From Corynespora cassiicola (taxonomy: Eukaryota > Ascomycota > Dothideomycetes > Pleosporales > Corynesporascaceae), in NCBI GenBank assembly GCA_022059125.1, contig JAEUWY010000004.1:1-64000 (forward strand): DNA of 64,000 bases. The letters run 5' to 3'. Positions 56,496 to 64,000 of the stretch are shown one piece after another (positions within the stretch are counted from its first letter, which is position 1; each line of letters opens with the position of its first letter). Under the pieces are notes generated by a model. The model ran no database searches, was not told the origin of the DNA, and saw only the letters and a program-made list of their open reading frames with translations. Position numbers and translations under genes: made by a program.

Positions 56496-56921
56496 TTAGG
56501 CTTGAGTGTGTCCATTTGACCTCTTCGTTTACTCTTGGAAACCACGTACCGCCTGGTAGATTCAAAAGGCATTCCCGTGGTTCTGATCAAGTCTCATTGC
56601 TAATCTGAGATGTTCCCCGTTCGCCCTTAACCATGAAGCTTTCTCTGGCTCGCTCATGTGCCTTGCATACATGGCACGTGGGAAAAGGCATCTAGAATAT
56701 TCAGCGTCATGTCGGACTTCTCAATCGAAGCACAGGTGAGTCGCAGATTCTCCATCAAGCGGTGGACGGAAAGAAGTGGCCTGATAGACTCGGTGTTCTG
56801 GATGCGCTCCTCCCGTTGAAGATGAAAATGCGCGGGGCACACGCCATGGCGACTGCTTCTGCTTGGATGGCAAGAAGGCACGCAACAGCGTCCTTGCCAC
56901 GGGCATTGGCCCCTCGCCGGG

Positions 56922-56981
56922 TATTTAAACCTCTCTTCTCCTCCCTCTTCACCGACTTTCTTTCTCTCCATCCAGGTGAGT
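56922..56981 (+). promoter_or_regulatory. Promoter-like block with 5' splice site but no ORF
   Basis: TATTTAAA at 56922-56929 is followed by a 45-bp CT-rich tract and CCAG/GTGAGT with the donor at 56976-56981. This is how a fungal transcript with a leader intron would begin, yet no protein-coding exon can be found downstream to 58.4 kb. Either a non-coding RNA or a dead gene's promoter. Confidence 0.35.
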
Positions 56982-57157
56982 GATCCCCCTTTTCTTTTGC
57001 TAACTGCTTGTTAGGACCGGGCGGTTGGAGCACTGTTTGCTAGTCGAGGGACCGCCTTCTGGCCGGATCCCTATGACGCATTTGCTCTCAGGTGTTCCCA
57101 GAGCAAAATAGCTGGTGGTAGGCAGGCTTCTCTTTCCCATGAGATTTCTGTAGGCCC

Positions 57158-57186
57158 TCTACGTCGGTTATTCTGCCCGACGTAGA
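57158..57186. repeat. Perfect inverted repeat (10-bp stem, 9-nt loop)
   Basis: TCTACGTCGG, a 9-base loop, then CCGACGTAGA. The inner part GTCGGTTATTCTGCCC recurs at 57637-57652 without the second arm. Confidence 0.8.
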
Positions 57187-57374
57187 CAGCTGACATCTTT
57201 CTTTGGTGATGTGGTTTTGCTGGCTGAGGGTCTTCTGTACATGGTATGGCTACAATAGAAACAATGGATTTCATCATCTCTCCGTTGTCCTTGCATGCCA
57301 CCTTCTCTTTCTGATACCATTGCGAGGACCGTTCTGTATTTGAACACCAACAAAGGCGGAAGGTCATGGGCAGG

Positions 57375-57488
57375 TCAGCGAGGTCATGGGCTCAGGTTCT
57401 GCTCGTGCAACTCATCACTGCCCACACGCTGTCAGTGAGGCTATGGGCTCAGTTGTTGCTAATGCAACCCATCACTGCCCACGAACTC
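57375..57488 (+). repeat. 57-bp tandem duplication
   Basis: 57375-57431 and 57432-57488 are two diverged copies of a 57-base unit (start TCAGYGAGG..ATGGGCTCAG, end CATCACTGCCCAC). The period is 19 codons and one frame reads MGSG-A-ATHHCPHAVSEA then MGSV-A-ATHHCPRT. Whether it is coding is unknown. Confidence 0.7.
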
Positions 57489-58428
57489 TGCATGCACGTG
57501 GAAAGCAGGAGCTACAGTGTGCATCAGACGCGAAGTCATCATCGCACCAAAGTAGACAGGAGCTGCTTCCACTTCTTGTGACGTAGATAGAATGCCATCT
57601 TTACGAAGAAAGAGACATAGCTGTAGCTGGTTTTTTGTCGGTTATTCTGCCCAAAGGAGAGAAGTCTGCTCGGGGCGAGGGGAACGGTATTTGAATGAGA
57701 GAAGTGCGCCAAGCCCCAGGCCCAGGCTCCACCCTCAACACCAAATTCGTTGAATCCCATCATCTCCACGACGCTGCTGCCTCGCGTGCACATGCATGGA
57801 AGCCTAGAAGAAGTGGATCCATTCCAACCGACATGGTCGCTCCGGAGGTCATGTTCGTGATGGTGTTTTGTTGAATGACGGAACTATGGTTTCAAGGCTC
57901 AGACTCTCAATGTCTCCACCGAATGGAGGATAAAAAGACTTCCGCAATGCGTAGTGATGTTTTATTCTTCATTTACCCACTGCCAGCATGGGCTGTATCA
58001 GCTGACACAGTAGCGTTTGAGTGCACTGATAACATCCAATGACCAAGCCTGGTTGGCGCCAGTATCGTGCATGCACAGGCATCAGGTACCGCGTCTTCTT
58101 CAAGCGGTGATTTTCGCAGTTGTGTGAGCAGTGTAATGAAAGTGGATTGATTTAAGAAAGGTTGCGCCCGCTTACACATTTCCATCCATCTGCTTGCCTC
58201 GCTTCTAGGTAATCAATGTCGAAAACGCTAGCAGTCCAGCCGGGTAACGCCAAGCCGCGGCACTGAGCGAGAACCCAAGAGGGTTGGCGAGTGCACAAGG
58301 TGCGGGAAGTGCGATGAGGAAGCGCGACGCATGAACCGAACATGGGATATGCATCAAATGCCATGGGCGTCAGCAAGGTAGATTACTATATATTGCATAG
58401 ACTGATGAACTCTGTCAACAATTAATAC

Positions 58429-58500
58429 GGGCTTGTGGTCTAGTGGTATGATTTTCCCTTAGCATGGGAAAGGTCCTGGGTTCAATTCCCAGCAAGTCCA
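58429..58500 (+). tRNA. tRNA-Ala(AGC), intronless
   Basis: 72 nt including discriminator A. It has GGGCTTG/CAAGTCC with G3:U70, anticodon stem TTCCC/GGGAA, loop TTAGCAT (anticodon AGC), T arm CTGGG/CCCAG, and is followed by a T-rich run (TTTTTTGCTCTTTTTTTG), the usual Pol III terminator. The body is identical to the mature parts of the two intron-bearing genes at 54.5 kb. Confidence 0.93.
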
Positions 58501-58939
58501 ATTTTTTGCTCTTTTTTTGCCTCCCCCGCACCTACTATACACACGTACTTTCGCCCCGTGCCATTTCCTTAGATCAACCACACACCTTGGGTTTGAAATG
58601 AAAATATCAAAGCGTTTCTTTTTTGAATTTCAACTATAGTCATGCGCATATTAATAAACTTTCTACAAATATTTCTCGGGAAATCGATATACTGCTTACT
58701 TGTATGTTTAACGGATTCATTCCGCCATCTTAGAGTAATAAGACACTAGACACAGTCTTTCATCCTAGACTCAGCTAAACAAGACAACTCGAAAGCATAC
58801 CAATCAACGCCTGAACCTCGTGCCTAGTAAATCCTATCAACATGCTCGAAAGGCGCAGTATCCCATTTCCCTCAAGCCCCATGATCCGAAAAACCCGACC
58901 AAAGTCCATCAGTCATCCTCCAATCGCCTAACCGCTCCA
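58501..58939. other. Intergenic, no gene seen
   Basis: AT-rich after the tRNA terminator; no coding frame. Confidence 0.5.
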
Positions 58940-59275
58940 TCAACCTCTGTGTTTTTCCAAACCCAGGCCGCCAGCATTACCACATGAACTTCCAAGCTTG
59001 CCCTCGAGATAGCCAGTGCTCGGACCTGAGATGGCGCCTCTCCGCCCATTTGCCAGGTAATGCGTACCCTGCACCTCGACCCAATCAGCCCACTTCCTTG
59101 CTATCAACTGCGACCTGGGATTCAAGTCTGGACTGCGACTTGATGAAGAGGGCACAGGAGAGCCGGATGCTGTATGGCGACTTTTACCATGATTTGTCGT
59201 CGAAGATATCTTCAAGGTTGAGCTGGACTTAGATGATATAATGTTGGGGGAGTTTTTTGGCTTCTTGCGGGACAT
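58940..59275 (-). CDS. Hypothetical Ser-rich small protein
   Basis: 111 residues from a real ATG (59275). The first half is Ser/Lys-rich and disordered (MSRKKPKNSPNIISSKSSST). The middle reads LIARKWADWVEVQGTHYL, a Trp-rich segment with protein-like character. No known domain, no signal peptide. It could be an exon of a larger gene or chance; it is listed because its composition is unlike that of the shadow frames around it. Confidence 0.3.
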   Translation of the reverse strand: MSRKKPKNSPNIISSKSSSTLKISSTTNHGKSRHTASGSPVPSSSSRSPDLNPRSQLIARKWADWVEVQGTHYLANGRRGAISGPSTGYLEGKLGSSCGNAGGLGLEKHRG

Positions 59276-59856
59276 GTTTGCTTTCCAATGAGCTTGGGGG
59301 GCAAGATATAGAACGGTGAGGTTGAAATATTGATGACTGGCTTGCCAAAATTCTCGTGGGCTGGTAGTGTTTGCTTTTTACCGTAGGCTCATTAGGTCGA
59401 AGATTTGTGGTTGGAGCGAGCGTTTGCAGCAGAGGAAGATATGCCGAGCCTTCCAAAAGGAGTGTTTTGTCTGGGATGCGCCCACAGAGAAGCGGCAGGG
59501 GTATGGAAGGCTCTGGGGTTACATATACCGAGCCATGAGTGAAGTCGAGGCTGTGAATCATCATCTGAGACAAGGGTACGAGGGAAAGTCAAGTCCGGCA
59601 TTGTCTGGAAGTAGCGAGACAGGAATAACGTCACGCAGGGACTGCAGGGAGAAACGACCTGTCACCAAACGAGAAACTTCTTCGCATACTAATAGACACC
59701 TCGCCAAATGGATGTCTATCTATGGATCGGTAGTCAGACCTCCACGTGCACGCTGACGTATTGTCCCGCTGCATCCATCCCGTATTCGATCGACTCAATG
59801 ACCCATGTAGAGATCGGAGACAGCATGACTGAACCCTTCAGACAGCAGCTGGAGGT
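59276..59856. other. Intergenic, no gene seen
   Basis: A 129-codon plus frame (59367-59756) is rich in Arg/Ser/Cys with no domain and lies over a minus frame of similar length. Nothing firm. Confidence 0.45.
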
Positions 59857-60498
59857 TCAGTACGGGCCGTATCCTGGCTCCCAGTAATGTCCCTCAAGTT
59901 CTTCCTCTTCGCCACAAGCCTCGCACCCATTCTTGTTAATGCGATTGAATTCTCCGTGTCGGCTGAAGCAATGATGGCACAATTTCCGGTCTTTCCAATC
60001 TCCACGATGCACATTCTTGAAGACAATCTTCTCGTCATCATACAGATAAAACGGCTTCAGCCAAGTAGGAGTCGGCTCGGGGCTCACGGCATTTCCTTCG
60101 ATCGAGGCTCGAATAGCATGGCTGGGTGGGCGTCGAGACGGCTCAGGAGTGGTGACGCGTGATGGGCTGCAATTTCGGGAGTTTTTGCCAGAGTCGCTTG
60201 GGCTAGACTTGGTAATCATGGAATCGCTGAGGGATGTACTGCGGCCGCGATCGTAGGAATTAGACATAGTCCGTGTCTTCTTGGCCAATGGCTCCGGAGG
60301 TGGAGGCGAGGGAGACGATAAATAAAGGTCGACAACGCCGTGGTCCGATGCTGCGCGCTTCAAGCCAGCCTTCACGTTGTAGGATGAGTGTCTACGGGCC
60401 AGCGTCGGGCTTTGTGCATCATCGGGATCCTTGAAGGACACCTTCCGCTGACGGGCTTCGTCGAATGCTCGCAGTTTGCGCCGTGCATCTTCGGCCAT
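59857..60498 (-). CDS. Ser/Pro-rich protein with a C-terminal Cys-pair (zinc-binding-like) motif
   Basis: 213 residues from ATG 60498 (MAEDARRKLRAFDEARQRK). The middle is disordered and rich in Ser, Pro and basic residues with nuclear-localisation-like KRAASDHG and AKKTRTMS. The conserved-looking C-terminus has WLKPFYLYDDEKIVFKNVHR (landmark), then CHHCFSRHGEFNRINKNGCEACGEEEE: CxxC and CxxC pairs that could bind one zinc. It ends EPGYGPY. No named family recognised. The same frame continues upstream through 60702 with coding character, interrupted only by TAG at 60514-60516 (see next entry), so the true start may be 60702. Confidence 0.7.
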   Translation of the reverse strand: MAEDARRKLRAFDEARQRKVSFKDPDDAQSPTLARRHSSYNVKAGLKRAASDHGVVDLYLSSPSPPPPEPLAKKTRTMSNSYDRGRSTSLSDSMITKSSPSDSGKNSRNCSPSRVTTPEPSRRPPSHAIRASIEGNAVSPEPTPTWLKPFYLYDDEKIVFKNVHRGDWKDRKLCHHCFSRHGEFNRINKNGCEACGEEEELEGHYWEPGYGPY

Positions 60499-60513
60499 GG
60501 GTCCGCCTGCAGC

Positions 60514-60702
60514 CTAGACAGAGCGCCCTCGACTGACGGGACGTGATTGAGACGACCTGGACGAGGCGCGGGACAAGTTTGGGGAGCGAGGGATGGCACT
60601 CAAGTCATTACCGTTTATCTCCTCGAGCAGCAGCTGGAGCATGGAGCGCGAAGGACCGTCGGCGGCTGGGGCCAAGGTGCCTGAGCGTGGGGTAGTAGTC
60701 AT
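60514..60702 (-). other. Upstream in-frame ORF ending in TAG, probable 5' part of the next gene
   Basis: 62 codons from a true ATG (60702): MTTTPRSGTLAPAADGPS, SMLQLLLEEINGNDLSAIPR, then a Ser/Arg-rich end (SRASSRSSQSRPVSRGRSV) and TAG. It is in the same frame as the gene starting at 60498, separated by five codons (TAG then AAGGP). The LQLLLEEING helix has coding character. Possible explanations are a very short phase-0 intron (24 nt, GTCAGT to CTAG), a 36-nt intron ending CTGCAG, readthrough, a regulatory upstream ORF, or a real nonsense mutation. Confidence 0.55.
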
Positions 60703-61083
60703 AATTGTTTGATAAGCCTTGTCGATGCCGCGCAGTAGGTGATGACAGCTAAAGGATGCAAAGGAGCAGTCCGTGGTGCATTGAGATGTCGGCGCTGAGG
60801 ATCTGGAGGGGTGAGAGGGGAGGGGCAAAAGGTGGTCCAGATAGAGTATTGCCCGAAAGGGAAGTGGAGGGAACGATGACGACAACGGACAGCAGCAGGA
60901 GAAATAGGAAGAACAAGCACGCTATGAAGCAGGGACGTTCCGATCATATCATCAAGACGTTATTGTGGGTGCCAAAATGCTGTCCTCACCTGCGGTGATA
61001 TACTACAGGTCCGATGCTATCGTTTTCATGGCCCCGTGTCGTGACGCCATCCCGGCTTCTTTTCAAGTCCCACCCATCCCTTC
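60703..61083. other. Intergenic between the Ser/Pro-rich gene and proteasome gene
   Basis: 381 bp. Frames seen here (60756-60998) have no coding character; expected to hold the promoter of the leftward Ser/Pro-rich gene and the 3' UTR of the proteasome gene. Confidence 0.5.
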
Positions 61084-61997
61084 TCATGACTCCATCTCCG
61101 TGTCCTCAGCCTTGGCCAGTCCGTGCTCCTTCAACAGAGCGTCAATCTCGTCGGCGCCCCACAAGTGGTGGTAAATCTTGCCGGACTTGGTCCTGCCTAC
61201 GGTTGCAAATTCGACTGTATTCAATTAGCCCTTGTGCCATTATGATGATACAGTGCACAACTTACTTTTCTCGCTGCTCAGCTTGGTCGAGTCCATGGTC
61301 TTGCTGAGTACCTTGACAGCAAGGCCACAGGCCTCCTTCAAATCACAGTCCTCCTTGTAATCCTGCTTGAGCAAGCTCTGAGCCGAGGCGTTGTTGGCGC
61401 CCACGCTCGTTGCTTTCCAGCCGCCGTAGTTGCCACTGGGGTTGCTCTGGTAGAGCTGGAACTGGCGTTGCGGGTCCCAGCCGGCGTAGATGAAGGACAC
61501 ACCAAAGGGTCGGAGACCACCGTGCTGTGTGTATCCCTGCTTGAGATCGCATAACCGGCGGACGAGCTGTTCGCAGGGAATGTCTTCGTTATAAGTGAGC
61601 AGGTATCGCTGAGCAGCCTGGCGGGCGTAGTTGATGAGGATGTTGGCGTCGGCCGTCATGCCGGCGACAGCGCAGATCATGTTGCTACGATAGTCAGCAA
61701 CAGCGTCTCGCCGTATGGATGCAGGCTACGAACTCGTTCAGGATGTAGAGCTTCTCGGCCGATGTGTCCTGCTCAAGCAGCTTGCTGGTGACCTTGCGTT
61801 CGGCGGCCAGCACGATACCGTCCTGTGCCAGTATGCCCAATGCAGTACCGGCATGCGAGATGGCTTCGAGGGCATATTCGACCTGGTAGAGACGCCCCTC
61901 GGGCGAGAAGATGGTCGTCTGCAGTGGGGGTTAGCTGCCATTCGGAGCGGGAGCGAACTGGCGGGCGGCTCACTCTGGAATCGTATCTGCGGGACAT
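61084..61997 (-). CDS. PRE9: 20S proteasome alpha subunit, type 4 (Pre9)
   Basis: Four exons read from 61997: 61974-61997, 61734-61918, 61266-61684 and 61084-61214; introns 55, 49 and 51 nt; 252 residues. [28 protein letters not shown] is the proteasome alpha N-terminal signature (landmark), followed by [83 protein letters not shown] and [16 protein letters not shown] and [11 protein letters not shown] are specific to the alpha-4 type (yeast Pre9, alpha-3 position in the ring). It forms part of the outer gate ring of the 20S core and is not catalytic. Intron 2 uses the donor GTTCGT, as does the kelch gene. Divergent from the WW-FF gene with 297 bp between ATGs. Confidence 0.96.
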
Positions 61998-62294
61998 GGC
62001 TGCAGATGCGAGGGGAACGGGTGCCCGAATACGCTTTGCAGTGCAGTACAGGGGCAGGTGATGGGGCGAGGGTGCGGACAGGCGGTGGAGGAGGGCGGGG
62101 TGGAGCTGGGGCGGGTCGATGTGGTGTTGATGAGGTCCGGCGGTGCAGCTCCAGGCACAAGCTTCACGCGCGTCGGCGGGAGGTGCGCGCCAAGACCGAC
62201 CAGTTTTTGGACGTCACAGCCAGAGAGCCGCCTCCAACACCAGCCTTCTCTCCTCTGCCTGGGCCCTCCGTCGGCGGCCACCACACCCAAAGCC

Positions 62295-64000
62295 ATGTCT
62301 GATCTACCTGCGCGCCCGCCGCCGCCTGCGCCGACCCCCGCCCTGGCGCCGGGCTGGACAGCACACACGGCACCCTCAGGCCATACCTACTACTACAACA
62401 GGGAACTAAAGAAGTCGACCTACAAGTTTCCAGCCGCCGATATCCACGTGCCCAGCCCTACTCCTCCTCTTCTGCCTCCACAGTCGCAAGCCCCCACAGC
62501 CTCCGCGCCAATCCAGACTCAAACCTCTTTTGCGACACCTGCGCCGTCTGCCACACCTGCGATTCCGCACCTGCAAGACCTCATATTCGGAAGTGTTCAG
62601 CAGAACCACCACCGGGGTCCGCATCATCATAATGCACGTGGTGGTCACCACGCAAGAACGCGTGGGGACCATGGCCAGACTGGCGACCGGAGAAGGGATC
62701 CCAAAGACCGCCCAAAGCACCGCGAGGACATACCCAATTGCGCGCCATGGGTGCTCGTGAGAACGAAGCTCAAGCGCCGATTCGTCTGGAACAAGGAGAC
62801 GAATGAGAGCTTTTGGAAATTCCCTCCTCATGTCATGAAGGCAGTCATCGATTTCGATCGCGTCAAACGAGAGAAGAAAGAGCGTCGCGAGCGCGGCGAG
62901 CCTAGTGACGACGAGCAAGAGGCAATGGCAGATATCGAAGCGGATTTGGCAGCAGCCGAGGAGGATTTTGAGGAGCGGATTGTCGAAGTCGATGGTGACG
63001 AGAACATGGAGTTTGACGAAGAGTACGAGGAGGTGGAAGTCACGGACGACGAGGGAGACGACGCGCATCATCCCTCGAAACGCCAGCGTACCGAAGAGCC
63101 AGTCGACGATCAACCTATGGAAATGGGCGAGGATGACATGGCTTGGCAGTTGGCCCAAATGGAAGCCATGGAGGCTGGATTTGGCGAAGAGGAAGAGGAG
63201 GAAGAGGGATTGCCGCTGACCGAAGAAGACTGCAAAGCCCTCTTCAAGGAGCTCCTGGACGACCTCCGCATCAATCCATATTCACCATGGGACAAGCTTC
63301 TCGAAGATGGTCTCCTCTATGACGACGAACGCTACAAGGCCTTACCCAATATGAAAGCCCGCAAGGAATGCTTCGATGAATGGGCCAGAGAACGCATACA
63401 GTGGCTCAAAGAGCAAAAGGCGAAACAGCAGAAGGTTGATCCAAGGATACCCTACTTGGCCTTTCTGCATCGATTTGCCACGCCCAAGCTCTACTGGCCC
63501 GAGTTTCGTCGAAAATACAAAAAGGAGCCAGAGATGAAGGACATGAAGCTGCCCGACAAAGAAAAGGAGAAGCTGTATCGGGAACATGTCAAAAGACTCG
63601 GTATGAGGCATTCAGACCTGAGCTCCGACCTTTCTGCCATGCTCAAGGCACAGCCGCTTGCCGTACTCAATCGATCCACCACCCTAGAAACGCTCCCACC
63701 AGCTATCCTTAGCGATGTCCGCTTCATCTCCTTGCCTAGTTCCACCCGGGACTCTTTGATTGAATCCTACATATCTACTCTGCCCTCTGCCCCCGAAGGT
63801 GCCGCCGCGTCTGCAGAGGAGGAAGCCGAAATGGCCAAGAAGCGAGCAGAAAGGCAACGCCGGGAGCAAGCTCTTGCTGAACGTGAACGGCGTGTCCGGG
63901 AAGAGAAGCGCAAGCACGAGCGAGAACTTGCCTATAGTAAGGGGAGGTTACATGAGGAGGAAATGGAGATTGAGCGAGCCATGAATGTTGGCAAGCAGGG
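62295..64000 (+). CDS. WW-FF domain splicing-type protein (Urn1/Dre4-like), 3' truncated
   Basis: Open from ATG 62295 to the end of the window (568 codons so far, no stop, no intron seen). A WW domain lies near residues 17-45 (APGWTAHTAPSGHTYYYN with Trp, Tyr-Tyr-Tyr and STYKFP). A Pro/His-rich linker is followed by a second WW-like block near 155-180 (WVLVRTKLKRRFVW, SFWKFP). A very acidic stretch around 200-290 comes next. The FF domain near 310-370 reads EEDCKALFKELLDDLRINPY, SPWDKLLEDGL and RYKALPNMKARKECFDEW; a second, weaker FF-like block (FLHRFATPKLYWPEFRRKYK) follows. A Glu/Arg-rich coiled coil begins near 510. This is the order of yeast Urn1 and related pre-mRNA splicing/transcription-elongation factors. 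The C-terminus lies outside the window. Confidence 0.88.
   Translation, partial: MSDLPARPPPPAPTPALAPGWTAHTAPSGHTYYYNRELKKSTYKFPAADIHVPSPTPPLLPPQSQAPTASAPIQTQTSFATPAPSATPAIPHLQDLIFGSVQQNHHRGPHHHNARGGHHARTRGDHGQTGDRRRDPKDRPKHREDIPNCAPWVLVRTKLKRRFVWNKETNESFWKFPPHVMKAVIDFDRVKREKKERRERGEPSDDEQEAMADIEADLAAAEEDFEERIVEVDGDENMEFDEEYEEVEVTDDEGDDAHHPSKRQRTEEPVDDQPMEMGEDDMAWQLAQMEAMEAGFGEEEEEEEGLPLTEEDCKALFKELLDDLRINPYSPWDKLLEDGLLYDDERYKALPNMKARKECFDEWARERIQWLKEQKAKQQKVDPRIPYLAFLHRFATPKLYWPEFRRKYKKEPEMKDMKLPDKEKEKLYREHVKRLGMRHSDLSSDLSAMLKAQPLAVLNRSTTLETLPPAILSDVRFISLPSSTRDSLIESYISTLPSAPEGAAASAEEEAEMAKKRAERQRREQALAERERRVREEKRKHERELAYSKGRLHEEEMEIERAMNVGKQ

Overview
The window is one chromosome end of a filamentous ascomycete (Pezizomycotina). 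It opens with about 16 copies of the TTAGGG-type telomere repeat (read here as CTAACC), and the genes have short introns of about 47-80 nt with GTRNGT donors and CTRAC-like branch points. The gene set is also typical of these fungi: a PDR-type ABC pump, Zn2Cys6 regulators, P450 relics, an AcuK/ERT1-type regulator and a kexin-processed repeat protein. I cannot name genus or species from the sequence alone.

Layout. 1-94 is the telomere and 95 to about 2600 is extremely AT-rich, stop-filled DNA that looks RIP-mutated. From 2.6 to about 17.5 kb lies a gene-poor subtelomeric zone rich in secreted-protein genes and decay: a secreted kelch protein, a broken Gly-rich secreted protein, a CAP/PR-1 protein, a dead P450, a single-pass membrane protein, and a 606-residue secreted precursor with twelve Kex2-bounded peptides (13936-15756). 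That precursor is the most unusual locus in the window.

From 17.5 to 30.2 kb is a transport and metabolism block: a sugar-porter MFS transporter, a Sde182/DUF1593 glycoside-hydrolase-like protein, a PDR-type ABC transporter divergent from a Zn2Cys6 transcription factor, and an anion/nicotinate-type MFS permease. From 30.8 kb on, core genes dominate: BCKDH E1-beta, a Mam3/CNNM-type CBS protein, a conserved membrane protein, an aldo-keto reductase, riboflavin kinase and an AcuK/ERT1-type regulator. A second, broken P450 sits among them. A drug-type MFS transporter with 15 exons follows, then a Cys-rich single-pass membrane protein.

From 51.3 to 59 kb there is little protein coding, but there are three tRNA-Ala(AGC) genes. 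Two carry unrelated introns at the same site and one has none. A broken LPxELR/'IYEYA'-type gene, a tRNA remnant, a small tandem duplication and a hairpin also lie here. The right end holds a Ser/Pro-rich nuclear-type protein whose upstream reading frame is cut by an in-frame TAG, the 20S proteasome alpha-4 type subunit (Pre9), and, divergent from it, a WW-FF splicing-type protein (Urn1/Dre4-like) that runs off the window.

Splice models were worked out by hand by matching reading phase and family sequence. For every multi-exon model given, the summed exon length is a multiple of three. Junctions called uncertain are marked in the entries.
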